The notes: generated from the letters alone by a model not told the origin. A stretch of DNA of 64,000 nt from Nioella aestuarii (GCF_050896395.1 NZ_JBPBBA010000012.1:24079-88078), one strand, 5' to 3'; shown: positions 8,930-18,677, numbered from the stretch's first letter. Numbers and translations are program-made.

Positions 8930-9607
8930 ATGCGGATCATTCTGGCGTTCATTCTGGCGATAGCTGGCCTGACCGGCGGCGCCACGGCGCAAGTTTCGGG
9001 CAGCGTGGACTTCAACCTGTTCGAGCTTGAGGGCCTGACCACCAGCCGCGTCTTCCTGTTCGACGAAGGCTATTCGCAGCAATATGGCATCCCGGTGCCG
9101 GTTCCCTTTACGGTATCCGTCCCCAACCGGGATGAGATCACGCTGATCGCGGATGGCCAGCCCGATGGCGGCGCCTTCGTCAAGTTCACCTTCGCCACCG
9201 GTGAACCGCGCCAGTTTGTCGAGAATATCCAGGTGGTGACTGCAACTATCCCGATGGCTGAAGACGCCGATGATCCGCAGATGGCACGGTTGCAGATGGC
9301 GGTGTCCTTGCTGCAGGACAGGGTCTTTCCCGTGGCGGTACAGGGCTTCGACAACGCAGTGGTTCTGGCTATCGAGATCTTTGAGTTCGAGGGCTATATG
9401 GGCGTCCACCTGATCGGCCGCTATTCGGACCCCGCGATTGGCCCGATGCTGCTGCGCCTGACAGCGCATCCCAATCCGGGCCGCCCAGAAAGCTATCTGA
9501 CCGTGGCGAATATCAACCTGGCGCTTGTTCCGGTCACAGACGGAGAAACGCTGCGACGTAGCCTGTCCAGTCAGGTGGCCAACGGCCTGACCTATCTGCC
9601 GGAGTAA
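8930..9607 (+). CDS. Conserved secreted protein of unknown function
   Basis: 225 aa with a clear signal peptide (residues 1-21, MRIILAFILAIAGL...ATAQ). The mature part is acidic and rich in beta-type sequence with no motif I recognise. It sits between map and radC on the same strand (63-base and 17-base gaps) and probably shares their transcript. Codon use looks native. Confidence 0.6.
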   Translation: MRIILAFILAIAGLTGGATAQVSGSVDFNLFELEGLTTSRVFLFDEGYSQQYGIPVPVPFTVSVPNRDEITLIADGQPDGGAFVKFTFATGEPRQFVENIQVVTATIPMAEDADDPQMARLQMAVSLLQDRVFPVAVQGFDNAVVLAIEIFEFEGYMGVHLIGRYSDPAIGPMLLRLTAHPNPGRPESYLTVANINLALVPVTDGETLRRSLSSQVANGLTYLPE

Positions 9608-9624
9608 CCGGGTATTAACCATTC

Positions 9625-10419
9625 ATGGAGAATCCTCGGGGAATGACAAATCGCCCTGTCCGATTCGATGAACAGCGCTTGCCCGGTTTCGAATTCGATC
9701 CGGGGGCCGGTGCCGCGCCCTCAGGCTCTCGGCTGGACGATCTGGTTGAAGATCATCGCAAATTTCACCGCCAGCGCCTGCGCCAGCGGTTTACCGACGG
9801 CGGCGCGGCGGCCGTGCCGGATTATGAACTGCTGGAGATGCTGCTTTTCCGTGCCAACCGACGCGGTGATACCAAGCCGCTGGCAAAGCGGCTGCTCAAG
9901 ACCTTTGGCGATTTAAACCACGTCCTTGCCGCTCCACCTGCGCGCCTGCGCGAGGTGAAAGGCGTCGGAGATGCCGTGGTGTTCGAGCTGAAGCTGATGG
10001 AATCCATCGGTCACCGAATGGCGCGCGCCAAGGTGATCAACAAACCGCTTCTGTCGTGATGGGACGCGCTCTTGGATTACTGTCAAACAGCCATGGCGCA
10101 TCGCGATCTGGAACAGTTTCGCATCCTGTTTCTGGACCGTAAAAACGTGCTGATCGCGGATGAGGCGCAGCAAACCGGCACGGTGGATCATGTGCCGGTT
10201 TACCCGAGAGAGGTTGTAAAGCGCGCGCTGGAACTGAACGCCTCGGCGCTGATCCTTGTTCACAACCATCCCTCTGGAGATCCGAACCCAAGCAAGGCGG
10301 ATATAGACATGACCTACGCCATACGCGACGCGGCAGAGGTGCTGAACATCACGATCCACGATCATCTGATCATCGGCAAAGCAGCGACCCTCAGCTTCCG
10401 CTCTGAAGGCTATCTCTGA
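9625..10419 (+). pseudogene. radC: radC (JAMM/MPN-domain protein) interrupted by in-frame TGA
   Basis: Two open segments in the same frame, 9625-10056 and 10060-10419, are separated only by TGA at 10057-10059. Read through, they make a normal 264-residue RadC: helix-hairpin-helix N-domain (DYELLEMLLFRANRRGDTK, VKGVGDAVV), linker NKPLLS-stop-WDALLDYC, and MPN/JAMM domain. The JAMM residues are intact: Glu196 in YPREVV, His213 and His215 in HNHPSGD, Ser223 and Asp226. Relatives carry Ser at the stop, so a single C-to-G change (TCA to TGA) would explain it. Either a real nonsense mutation or a base-calling error. Confidence 0.8.
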
Positions 10420-10467
10420 CGCCTACCCTTCGTTCATCGACCAGAACAAACCAGAACGCGCCCGTTT

Positions 10468-11391
10468 TCACCCCATCTCTCGTGGATCGCCAGTGGCCCA
10501 GGCAACCCCGTCGCCCCGATCCAGCGTGGCCAGCACCGTCATATCCTCGGATGAAATTTCAAACCCGAACAGATCAAGGTTCGCCCGCATACGATCCGCG
10601 TTCATGCTTTTCGGCAGCACGGGGAACCCGTTTTGAACGCCCCAACGAAGCAACAGTTGCGCCTCTGACACTTGGTAGCGGGCGGCCATTTCCCTGAACG
10701 GCGACTCGGCGTTCTGGCTATCGGCCTTCATCTCTTCCGTCTTGGCAGAGCTCTGCCCCGGCTCCGCACGCCAGGTCGATAGCGGCACGAGCGAGCTATA
10801 GGCGATTGGCAAGATGCCCTCGGCCCGCAGAAATCCCACCAGAGCCGGCTTTTGTGACCAAGGATGGAGCTCGATCTGATTGGCCTCTGGCATCGGCAGC
10901 CCGGCATCGCGGATCTCTCCGATATGGGACTCGGTGTAGTTGCTGACACCGATGGCGCGCACGCAGCCCTCTGCCTTCAGGTCACATAGCGCCCGCCATT
11001 GTTCCACCCGCTTATCCGCACCGGACGGCGCGTGAATGAGATAGAGGTCGATCACATCGAGACCAAGCGCCTTGCGGCTGGCTTCAAACGCGGCGCGCGT
11101 TTCGTCGTAGCCCTTGGGCGGATCGCCCCATGCGGCATTGCCAGGCCAAAGTTTGGTTGTCACGAAAACCTCGTCACGGGTGATCCCGGCACGGGCAATG
11201 CCATCCGCGATACCCGCGCCGACACCAGCTTCGTTGTGATAGCCCGCCGCGGTATCGATATGGCGATAGCCGTTGACAATCGCCTCGGCCACAACGCGCG
11301 CGGCATCATCGTCCGCAATCAGGTAGGTGCCGAAACCGACCGCGGGGATCTTGGTATTTCCAAGCTGAAACTGTTCCTGAAGATTGGTCAT
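10468..11391 (-). CDS. Aldo/keto reductase
   Basis: 307 aa TIM-barrel AKR. The catalytic tetrad is complete: Asp46 (RHIDTAAGYHNE), Tyr51, Lys80 (VTTKLW) and His120 (LYLIHAP). IGVSNY and LPKSMNADRMRANLDLF form the NADPH end. It reduces aldehydes or ketones using NADPH, in the style of DkgA. It is divergent from an AraC regulator, with a pair of direct repeats in between. The pairing recalls E. coli YqhC controlling yqhD-dkgA, which respond to reactive aldehydes; that analogy is inference. Confidence 0.9.
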   Translation of the reverse strand: MTNLQEQFQLGNTKIPAVGFGTYLIADDDAARVVAEAIVNGYRHIDTAAGYHNEAGVGAGIADGIARAGITRDEVFVTTKLWPGNAAWGDPPKGYDETRAAFEASRKALGLDVIDLYLIHAPSGADKRVEQWRALCDLKAEGCVRAIGVSNYTESHIGEIRDAGLPMPEANQIELHPWSQKPALVGFLRAEGILPIAYSSLVPLSTWRAEPGQSSAKTEEMKADSQNAESPFREMAARYQVSEAQLLLRWGVQNGFPVLPKSMNADRMRANLDLFGFEISSEDMTVLATLDRGDGVAWATGDPREMG

Positions 11392-11443
11392 GTCAGGTCT
11401 CCTCGATCAATGGCCTGATCCTATTGGATGCCGCGTCGCGCCG

Positions 11444-11474
11444 CTTGTCAGATGCTACGAACAACTTGTCCGAT
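11444..11474. promoter_or_regulatory. Direct repeats CTTGTCNGAT, candidate AraC-type operator
   Basis: CTTGTCAGAT (11444-11453) and CTTGTCCGAT (11465-11474) differ at one base and start 21 bases apart, two helical turns on one DNA face. They lie in the 154-base gap between the aldo/keto reductase and the AraC regulator. This is the layout expected for an AraC dimer site. Confidence 0.45.
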
Positions 11475-11545
11475 CCTGCATTAGGCGGAATATCATTCCC
11501 CCTTTGCCGAATTCTCTACCATAGTCGGTGTCAGGAGGATGAATC

Positions 11546-12406
11546 ATGATCGGAGAAGGGTCTATTTCCCATATTCAGAGACTGATTGATGGAGAATCCG
11601 CTGGATTCTCCGCCGGTATCTTCGCGTTGAAGGAGTCTGAAGAAAGGCTGATCGAGGCAAGTGTTTACGACCCTGTGATTTGCCTGATCCTTCAAGGATC
11701 AAAGGAAACGACAAGTCACAAGGGCACGGTTCACCTTGCGAAAGGGGATATGCTCGTCGTTTCACATGACACCCCGGTCACCGCGCGGATCACCCAAGTG
11801 CCGTACCTGGCGCTGATCTTACCGATCGACCTTGCCCGCATTCGGTCCCTTGCGGACAGCATTCCAGACAACCCTGCCCCCGAACAGACCGACGTGATGC
11901 GCGCAACCGTGGCGGATACGGACCTGTTGCAGACGCTGTCTCGGCTGCTTTCGCTGGAACCCGGCACAACCGATGACCGGGTGCTGACGCCCCTTCTGCT
12001 CACTGAACTGCACTATCGTTTGCTGACCTCCCCGGCCGGTGGCATGTTGCGGCGGTTGCTGTCACCGACCAGCCAGGAAAGCCGGATTGCCCGCGTCGCG
12101 TCACTGATCCGGCGTGATCACGCGCGGCCCTTGCGTCTGGCGGATCTGGCGAGAGAGGCCGGGATGGGGCAATCCGCCTTTCATCAGCACTTCAAGGCCC
12201 TGACCGGAACCACGCCCTTGCAGTTTCAAAAGGATGTGCGCCTGTCTGAAGCGTTGCGGCTGCTGGAACACGGCGCTCAATCGGTGACGGAGATCGGCTT
12301 TGCGGTTGGCTATGAAAGCCCTGCCCAGTTCAGCCGAGAGTTTTCTCGCCGGTTCGGCAGGCCCCCGCGACAGGTTTTGCAACAACAGGGGATTGCGGCC
12401 CAATAG
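11546..12406 (+). CDS. AraC-family transcriptional regulator (AraC_N type)
   Basis: 286 aa. Residues 1-170 are the AraC_N ligand-binding domain (YDPVICLILQGSKET, GDMLVVSHDTPV). Residues 190-286 hold two HTH motifs (LRLADLAREAGMGQSAFHQHF and SVTEIGFAVGYESPAQFSREF). AGGAGG seven bases before ATG 11546 fixes the start. It is divergent from the aldo/keto reductase and most likely controls it, probably in response to an aldehyde or related electrophile (inference from the YqhC-type relationship). Confidence 0.9.
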   Translation: MIGEGSISHIQRLIDGESAGFSAGIFALKESEERLIEASVYDPVICLILQGSKETTSHKGTVHLAKGDMLVVSHDTPVTARITQVPYLALILPIDLARIRSLADSIPDNPAPEQTDVMRATVADTDLLQTLSRLLSLEPGTTDDRVLTPLLLTELHYRLLTSPAGGMLRRLLSPTSQESRIARVASLIRRDHARPLRLADLAREAGMGQSAFHQHFKALTGTTPLQFQKDVRLSEALRLLEHGAQSVTEIGFAVGYESPAQFSREFSRRFGRPPRQVLQQQGIAAQ

Positions 12407-12409
12407 GGC

Positions 12410-13972
12410 TCATCGCAGCCAAACCTCAACACGCCGATTGACGGCGCGCCCTGCCTCGCTGTCATCGCAGGCCATGGGCAGCGCTTCACCAAATCCATCC
12501 ACGCGCAGTCTGACACGGTTCAGATCACCCTCCTCTGCCGCCGCGATGACGGCAAGCCGGGCAGATTCTGCCCGCCCGAGTGACAGGCGCAGATTGGCCT
12601 CAGCCCCGCCCTGTCCGTCGGAAAAACCCACGAAAACCAGCTCACGCCCGTCAAATGCGCCCCTCTCGATGGCGCGGGCAAGGCGCGAGACGGCGGACAG
12701 TGATTGGGGATCAAGCTCGGTCGTGCCTTCCTCGAATCGCAGGGTGGTCGACAGGCGTTCGGCCCCCGTCATGGCGGCGACAAGGCCCTGTAAATCCTCC
12801 AGCGAAATCTCCTCGCCCGCAGCTGCCACAGCATTGGCCAGCCGTTCACCTTGCGTGGCCAGCGGTTGCAGGGTGATCCCCTGATTGACGAATCCAAGGC
12901 GACGGATCACCCGGTCGGCATCCTGGCTTTCGAAAAACCGCATGAAGTCGCGCACAAGCTGGGGCATCCGCCGCACCGGCAGATACATCAGAAGTGGTGC
13001 GGTTAGTGGGTAATCCTCTGATTTGAGGCTACTGGCGGTTGCGTGCTGTACAAACCCGCAAGCCCCGCGCAGGGGGACCGGACGGGCGTTCCCAGGGCGA
13101 GAGAAGCGCCCGATTCCGATGGCATAGGGATCGCGCGCGACGGCATCAGCCAAATCGGTTGCATCGGTGTGAATGATGGCGCTCGTGCTGAGATCCAGAT
13201 CGAAAGGCCCCATGATCCGGGTCGCAATGTCCTGTGCATGCCCGCTGGCCGGGTCCATCGCATGAAGCGCAATCGGTGCATCCGGCCCGTCCAGATCCTG
13301 CCAATTGGTGATTTCGCCGGCAAAGACACGGGCCAGATCCTCTAGCGACAGCGCGTCAACGGGATTGGTCGGCGCAACCAGCGGCACCAGTGCATCGAGC
13401 GCCAAGACCCGACTGCGAGCCACCATCGACAGATCTCCCTGATCAGCGGCCTCGGCGGCATCCGTTTCCGAGCTGTCGGGTTGGCGCAAAGCCAGCGCAA
13501 CGTCGGTATCCCGGTCCAGCAACGCTTGCAGTCCTGCATCGGTCGTGGTGGCGGTCACGTAGAACCGGGCGGCTAGGGCTTCGTCCTCACCCCGCATCAA
13601 AGCAAAGAGTGAGCGGTTCTCAGCCAGAATTTGACGCCGCACCGTCAGCCCGCGCGCAGCGGCGAAACGTTCGATCAAGGCCGGGAACAGTTGCTCTGCG
13701 ATCACCGGCGCGCCCATGAACCGTATCTCGGCCACGTAGTTTTGCAGATCGGGGCAGCCGGGGCCACGGCAGGTGACGCCCTGAGCGTTGACCGTCAGTG
13801 GTCCGAAGATCGAGTCGATCCGGTAATATTCCCCGTCGAAACCGATGATCGTGCCCGACAGTTCCACCGATCCATCAAGCGAGCGAAGCTCCACATCCTG
13901 TGCGGAGGCGAAGCAGGTCGTCATCAAAATGGAAAGAGCGGCCAAAACGGCCGCCCTGACATGAACAATCAT
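12410..13972 (-). CDS. Phosphate-binding-protein-like / OmpA fusion protein
   Basis: 520 aa. Signal peptide (to ASAQ near residue 25), then a short beta domain (VELSGTIIGFDGEYYRIDSIFG). About 85-340 is a PstS-like periplasmic binding domain: VRRQIL, LSLEDLARVFAGEITNWQDL, MDPASGH, PYAIGIGRFSR. About 400-520 is an OmpA peptidoglycan-binding domain (LRFEEGTTELDPQS, NRRVEVWL). Such fusions may tether a phosphate or other oxyanion sensor to the cell wall; no pst transport genes are adjacent. It lies 21 bases after the next reverse-strand gene and converges on the AraC gene with a three-base gap. Confidence 0.83.
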   Translation of the reverse strand: MIVHVRAAVLAALSILMTTCFASAQDVELRSLDGSVELSGTIIGFDGEYYRIDSIFGPLTVNAQGVTCRGPGCPDLQNYVAEIRFMGAPVIAEQLFPALIERFAAARGLTVRRQILAENRSLFALMRGEDEALAARFYVTATTTDAGLQALLDRDTDVALALRQPDSSETDAAEAADQGDLSMVARSRVLALDALVPLVAPTNPVDALSLEDLARVFAGEITNWQDLDGPDAPIALHAMDPASGHAQDIATRIMGPFDLDLSTSAIIHTDATDLADAVARDPYAIGIGRFSRPGNARPVPLRGACGFVQHATASSLKSEDYPLTAPLLMYLPVRRMPQLVRDFMRFFESQDADRVIRRLGFVNQGITLQPLATQGERLANAVAAAGEEISLEDLQGLVAAMTGAERLSTTLRFEEGTTELDPQSLSAVSRLARAIERGAFDGRELVFVGFSDGQGGAEANLRLSLGRAESARLAVIAAAEEGDLNRVRLRVDGFGEALPMACDDSEAGRAVNRRVEVWLR

Positions 13973-13993
13973 AAAGCGTGGTGCCGGTGAAGA

Positions 13994-15022
13994 TCAGTTT
14001 GATGCGACTCTCAGGTCATGCAGCAGATTTTGCAACACAAGATAGTCACCCACAGCGTCACAGTCCGGCAGCGTGAAGGTCAGTTCGATGACAGAGACAC
14101 GCCCGTCTTCCTCCAGCTCCAATGTGCGGGCCAGTGTATCCTGACCGCAATTCGCTTCTGTCACCGGGGCTTCTATGGACATGCGGACGTTGCCTGCCCC
14201 GTCCAGCGTGTCGCGCGGGAAGGAATAGATTTGCGCCAGCATCGGGTTCTCGACCTCTGTGTCGCCCACTTGCATGACAAAGCCGCCTTCGCCCGATACG
14301 GCACGGTCAATGCTGCCCGCATTATCCAGCCAGATATGACCAGGATCGCCATAGGTGGCGCCAAACTCCATCGCGTGCAGTTCAAGCGACCTGTTTTCGT
14401 TCCACTGCAGGCCGACGCGGTAATAGCTGTCCAGATCCGGCACAATGGCGAGCGAGGAGTCGCTGGCGCCATCAGGCATTCGCACGGTGAAGAAAGCAGG
14501 GTTTTCAAAGACCGGCACATCCATGGTCAGAAGGCCCATGACATCGGTGCGCCCGGTCAGGTTCAGGCCGGAATGTTCGATGACAACTCGGGAATGGGGT
14601 TGGCACGGGTCCATGATGTCCAGGGCCACCATCGCACCTTCGCTGGCCGTGGTGCTGATGGACAGGCCACAGGGCAGGCCAAAGGGGCTAAGGGGTTGGT
14701 CGGTCATGGTGGTTGTAGCTTCTGCCGCCTGAGCAAGCCTTTGGGGCTGTGGCAGCGCAGGTGCTGCTGGTGCGTCGGATGGCAAGGCCAGTTCAATTTC
14801 AGAAGCCTCGATCACGGGGGCCTGACCCGTAGATCCGGTGCTGGCAGAGACCAAGACAGTCTCAACAGGCGGTGCGCTTGCATCGCTTTGGATCATTGCC
14901 CGCATGGTTTCGACATTCAGTGGACGGATGTTGGCTGACCGGGCCTCGGACATCAGGGTGCCAAAGGTTATTGCCCCCACTCCAATGGTTGCGATGGCGA
15001 TGATACGAGGCGAAATATTCAT
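13994..15022 (-). CDS. Exported protein of unknown function
   Basis: 342 aa. The start at 15022 is preferred over 15145 because GGAGA lies six bases upstream and the N-terminus then becomes a signal or anchor sequence (MNISPRIIAIATIGVGAITFG). A low-complexity Ala/Pro linker (about 40-110) leads into a beta-rich C-terminal domain with regular Cys and DLDSYYRVGLQWNENRSLEL. I do not recognise a Pfam domain; the beta part could be a carboxypeptidase-regulatory-like or TonB-associated fold. Probably co-transcribed with the PstS-like/OmpA gene downstream. Confidence 0.55.
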   Translation of the reverse strand: MNISPRIIAIATIGVGAITFGTLMSEARSANIRPLNVETMRAMIQSDASAPPVETVLVSASTGSTGQAPVIEASEIELALPSDAPAAPALPQPQRLAQAAEATTTMTDQPLSPFGLPCGLSISTTASEGAMVALDIMDPCQPHSRVVIEHSGLNLTGRTDVMGLLTMDVPVFENPAFFTVRMPDGASDSSLAIVPDLDSYYRVGLQWNENRSLELHAMEFGATYGDPGHIWLDNAGSIDRAVSGEGGFVMQVGDTEVENPMLAQIYSFPRDTLDGAGNVRMSIEAPVTEANCGQDTLARTLELEEDGRVSVIELTFTLPDCDAVGDYLVLQNLLHDLRVASN

Positions 15023-15104
15023 AACGGTCTCCGGGCTCACTACCTGGAAACAATCCCTCTCAATTGGGGCGATATTGCGGAAATGCGGGGGAATTGCGGG
15101 GGAA

Positions 15105-15923
15105 TCAGACCGCGCGGTTGCCGAGGCTTCCCAGATAGGCGGCAAAGCTGAACTTGCTGGTCACATGGGCGGAAAACGCGTCGAACACCGCTTGCGGATC
15201 GAATGCGGTATCCGAGCCGAGCAGGTGGTAGTGCACCCTGGGCTCGAACCCCGGATCAAGCAGTTCCGATATCACCGGTTTGCCGCAGACATAGGCGCTC
15301 AGCAGGCGGGGGGCTTCGGTGTAGACCCCCGCCTCGAAATGGATGTTCAGAACAGCACGGTGATCGCGGATCATCCGATCGAGCGCGTCATAGAAAGTGC
15401 CGTCTGCGACAAGCGTAACCTCAACGCCTTCGATTCCCTGAAGCACGCTTTTGCGCCGCTTGCCGCCGGTCCACCCAAAGAACAGGATCCCATCTTTCGT
15501 CGGGGGTGTGTAGGGCAGGGGGGTATCGGGAAAAATATGCGGCCCGAAGCTAAGCTTCTGGCGGTTCTTTGGAAGGCCAAGTTCAGCGTCATAGAACGCA
15601 GCGTTGCAGGCCGACAGGTCCAGCACCCGATGCGACCGGCGCACGGCCTTGAGTATGCGTTGCAGGTTGGACCGCTTGCGGGACGGCCAGAGCGCGGCAC
15701 CGCCCGCCTCATATAGCTGTTCGGTCTGGATTGCGATGCGAAAGCCGGGCCGCGACCAGGCATCACCGAACTCCTGATGAACCCCGCAATAGACAGTGGT
15801 GGGTGGCCCGTCGCAGGCGGCATCAGGCAACCCGCCAAGAATGTCGCGCGCCATCTGGTCCAGAACCGGATGGACCGATAGAAAGGTCAGGTTGCCACGG
15901 GTCCGTTCAAGCAGCTCTGACAT
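15105..15923 (-). CDS. Glycosyltransferase-like protein
   Basis: 272 aa with no signal peptide or membrane segment. The pattern GILFFGWTGGKRRKSVLQGI at about residue 145, and EAGVYTEAPRLLSAYVCGKPVISE near 215-238, resemble the nucleotide-sugar half of GT-B glycosyltransferases, where a Glu in an E-x7-E-like motif binds the donor. The N-terminal acceptor half is short. Named with moderate confidence; the acceptor is unknown. It follows secA after 36 bases on the same strand. Confidence 0.5.
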   Translation of the reverse strand: MSELLERTRGNLTFLSVHPVLDQMARDILGGLPDAACDGPPTTVYCGVHQEFGDAWSRPGFRIAIQTEQLYEAGGAALWPSRKRSNLQRILKAVRRSHRVLDLSACNAAFYDAELGLPKNRQKLSFGPHIFPDTPLPYTPPTKDGILFFGWTGGKRRKSVLQGIEGVEVTLVADGTFYDALDRMIRDHRAVLNIHFEAGVYTEAPRLLSAYVCGKPVISELLDPGFEPRVHYHLLGSDTAFDPQAVFDAFSAHVTSKFSFAAYLGSLGNRAV

Positions 15924-15959
15924 CTCAGAGCGCCCGAACGCGGCCTGTGTCTGCCGCGG

Positions 15960-18677
15960 TCACAGACGACCGTGGCAATGTTTGAACTTCTTGCCCGACC
16001 CGCAGGGGCAGGCATCGTTGCGGCCGGGGTTGCCCCAGGTGTCCGGGTTGTTTTCGTCAAAACCGGGCGCGGCATTGGAATCCGGGTCCGGGCCAGCCGC
16101 AGCGGCAGCGGCAGCATCGGCAGCGCCCAAAGCGGCGGCTTGGGACGCAGCTTGACGTTCCTGCATCTGGCGCATGATCTCCTGCTGCTGTTCAGGTGAC
16201 AGCGGCTGGATGCGAGACAGCTTTTCCGTGACGTCTGCGCGCAGGCCATCCAGCATCATCTCGAACAGCTGGAAACCTTCGGTCTTGTATTCGTTCAGCG
16301 GATCACGCTGTGCATAGCCCCGGAAGCCAACGACAGACCGCAGATGTTCCAGCGTCAGAAGATGTTCGCGCCACTTGGTGTCGATGGTCTGCAACAGCAG
16401 CTGCTTTTCGATCTGACGCATGTTTTCAGGGCCGAAATCCACGGCCTTCTTGGCCATCTGTTCGTCCGACGCCCTGGCAATGCGTTCGCGCATCACATCA
16501 TCATCGACGCCTTCTTCATCGCCCCAAGCCTGCACCGGCAAATCCAACGCAAGTGCTTTCTTGATCGCCTCATGCAGACCGTCGGTATCCCACTGGTCGG
16601 CATAGGACCGCGGCGGCATGTAGGTTTCGATGATGTCGTCGATCACCTGATGGCGCATGTCCTGAGTGATTTCGCTGATATCCTCGGCGGCCATGATTTC
16701 CAGACGCTGACCAAAGATGGCCTTCCGCTGGTCGTTCATCACATCGTCGAACTTCAGCAGCTGCTTACGGATGTCGAAGTTGCGCCCCTCGACCTTGGCC
16801 TGTGCGCGCTCCAACGATTTGTTTACCCAGGGGTGAACGATGGCCTCGCCTTCTTGAAGACCGAGCGTGGACAGCATCTTGTCCAGACGTTCAGACCCGA
16901 AGATGCGCATCAGATCATCCTCAAGCGACAGGAAGAAGCTGGATCGGCCAGGGTCCCCCTGACGACCCGAGCGACCGCGCAGCTGGTTGTCGATACGGCG
17001 GCTTTCGTGGCGTTCGGTTGCCAGAACATAAAGCCCGCCGGCATCCTTAACCGCCTGCTCGTCGGCCAGGTGCGCCTCTTCAATGCGGGCGCGTATTTCA
17101 TCGGGATGACCTTCGGGATCGGCGGCGATGGCCTCCATGATCTTGAACTCGACATTGCCGCCCAGTTTGATGTCCGTCCCGCGGCCTGCCATGTTCGTGG
17201 CGATGGTCACTGCACCAAGCTTGCCCGCATCGGCAACGATCTGTGCCTCCTGCTCGTGCTGACGCGCGTTCAGGATGTTGTGGGGCAATTTGGCTTCGGT
17301 CAGCATCTGACCCAGCATTTCCGACTTTTCGATCGAGGTGGTGCCGACAAGAACCGGCTGGCCCTTTTCATGGGCGGCGCGGATTTCCTCGACGATGGCT
17401 TCGTATTTCTCACGCCCCGTGCGGTAGACTTTGTCGTCTTCGTCGATCCGGGCAATCGGGCGGTTGGTGGGAACTTCAACCACGCCAAGCCCGTAGATCG
17501 ACATGAATTCCTCGGCCTCGGTCGCGGCGGTGCCCGTCATGCCACCGAGCTTGTCATAGAGACGGAAGTAATTCTGGAACGTCACGCTGGCGAGCGTCAC
17601 GTTTTCCGGCTGGATGCTGACACCTTCCTTGGCCTCAATCGCCTGGTGCAGACCGTCGGACAGGCGGCGGCCAGCCATCATGCGGCCGGTGAACTCGTCG
17701 ATCAGCACGACCTCTCCGCCGCGGACGATATATTCCTTGTCCTTGGTAAAGGTCTTGTGGGCACGCAGCGCGTTGGTTGCGTGGTGCACGATGGTGGTTG
17801 ATTCAGGATCATAAAGGCTCTGACCTTCGGGCAGGATGCCGACCTCCAGCAGTTTTTCTTCAAGGAAGTCGTTGCCCTCGTCGGTATAGGTCACCTGACG
17901 GGTCTTTTCGTCGTGGGTAAAGTGTTCATCCTGAATGAACGGCATAACCTCGTTCATCTTGGTATAGAGATCCGACCGGTCATCAGACGGGCCGGAAATG
18001 ATCAGCGGCGTCCGCGCTTCGTCGATCAGGATCGAGTCCACCTCGTCGACAATCGCAAAATTGTGACCACGCTGCGCCATGTCAGACAGGTTGGCGCGCA
18101 TATTGTCGCGCAGGTAGTCAAACCCAAGCTCGTTATTGGTCGCGTAGGTGATATCGGCCTTGTAGGCCTTGCGCTTTTCGGCATCGGGCTGGCGCGGATA
18201 GACAACACCGGTGGACATGCCAAGCGCGGTGTAGACCTTGCTCATCCATTCGGCGTCGCGTTTGGCGAGGTAGTCGTTGACGGTGACGATATGAACGCCC
18301 TTGCCGGTCAGCGCATTCAGGTAGGCCGGGAACGTGGCGACGAGGGTCTTACCTTCGCCGGTCTTCATCTCGGAAATATTGCCCTGATGCAGGAAAAGAC
18401 CGCCCATAAGCTGCACGTCAAAAGCCCGCAGGCCAAGGGCACGGCGGGCGGCTTCACGGCAGTTTGCGAAGGCTTCGGGCAGCAGATCGTCCAGAGCTTC
18501 GCCGTTCTGAGCGCGATTTCGCAGCTCGGCGGTTTTTTCGACGATGCCGGTATCGGTCAGCTTCTCGAATTCCGGCTCCAGCGCGTTGATCTTTTCGATG
18601 ACGGGGCGCGAGGCTTTGACCTTGCGGTCGTTTGGCGAGCCGAAGACCTTCTTCGCGAGTGTTCCAAGACCTAGCAT
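15960..18677 (-). CDS. secA: Preprotein translocase ATPase SecA
   Basis: 905 aa. SecA drives unfolded preproteins through SecYEG. Residues 104-111 are Walker A (MKTGEGKT), followed by VDEVDSILIDEARTPLIISG (Walker B region), the preprotein cross-linking domain, NMAGRGTDIKLGG, and the helical scaffold. The C-terminal zinc site CPCGSGKKFKHCHG, which binds SecB and phospholipid, is intact. The start is ATG 18677 (MLGLGTLAKKVFGSPNDRK), matching relatives, rather than GTG 18698. A TTGACA on the reverse strand about 55 bases upstream may be its -35 box. Confidence 0.97.
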   Translation of the reverse strand: MLGLGTLAKKVFGSPNDRKVKASRPVIEKINALEPEFEKLTDTGIVEKTAELRNRAQNGEALDDLLPEAFANCREAARRALGLRAFDVQLMGGLFLHQGNISEMKTGEGKTLVATFPAYLNALTGKGVHIVTVNDYLAKRDAEWMSKVYTALGMSTGVVYPRQPDAEKRKAYKADITYATNNELGFDYLRDNMRANLSDMAQRGHNFAIVDEVDSILIDEARTPLIISGPSDDRSDLYTKMNEVMPFIQDEHFTHDEKTRQVTYTDEGNDFLEEKLLEVGILPEGQSLYDPESTTIVHHATNALRAHKTFTKDKEYIVRGGEVVLIDEFTGRMMAGRRLSDGLHQAIEAKEGVSIQPENVTLASVTFQNYFRLYDKLGGMTGTAATEAEEFMSIYGLGVVEVPTNRPIARIDEDDKVYRTGREKYEAIVEEIRAAHEKGQPVLVGTTSIEKSEMLGQMLTEAKLPHNILNARQHEQEAQIVADAGKLGAVTIATNMAGRGTDIKLGGNVEFKIMEAIAADPEGHPDEIRARIEEAHLADEQAVKDAGGLYVLATERHESRRIDNQLRGRSGRQGDPGRSSFFLSLEDDLMRIFGSERLDKMLSTLGLQEGEAIVHPWVNKSLERAQAKVEGRNFDIRKQLLKFDDVMNDQRKAIFGQRLEIMAAEDISEITQDMRHQVIDDIIETYMPPRSYADQWDTDGLHEAIKKALALDLPVQAWGDEEGVDDDVMRERIARASDEQMAKKAVDFGPENMRQIEKQLLLQTIDTKWREHLLTLEHLRSVVGFRGYAQRDPLNEYKTEGFQLFEMMLDGLRADVTEKLSRIQPLSPEQQQEIMRQMQERQAASQAAALGAADAAAAAAAGPDPDSNAAPGFDENNPDTWGNPGRNDACPCGSGKKFKHCHGRL

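Noticed and set aside
16344..17801. 485-codon open frame on the + strand
   Set aside because: It is antisense to secA and shows no domain.
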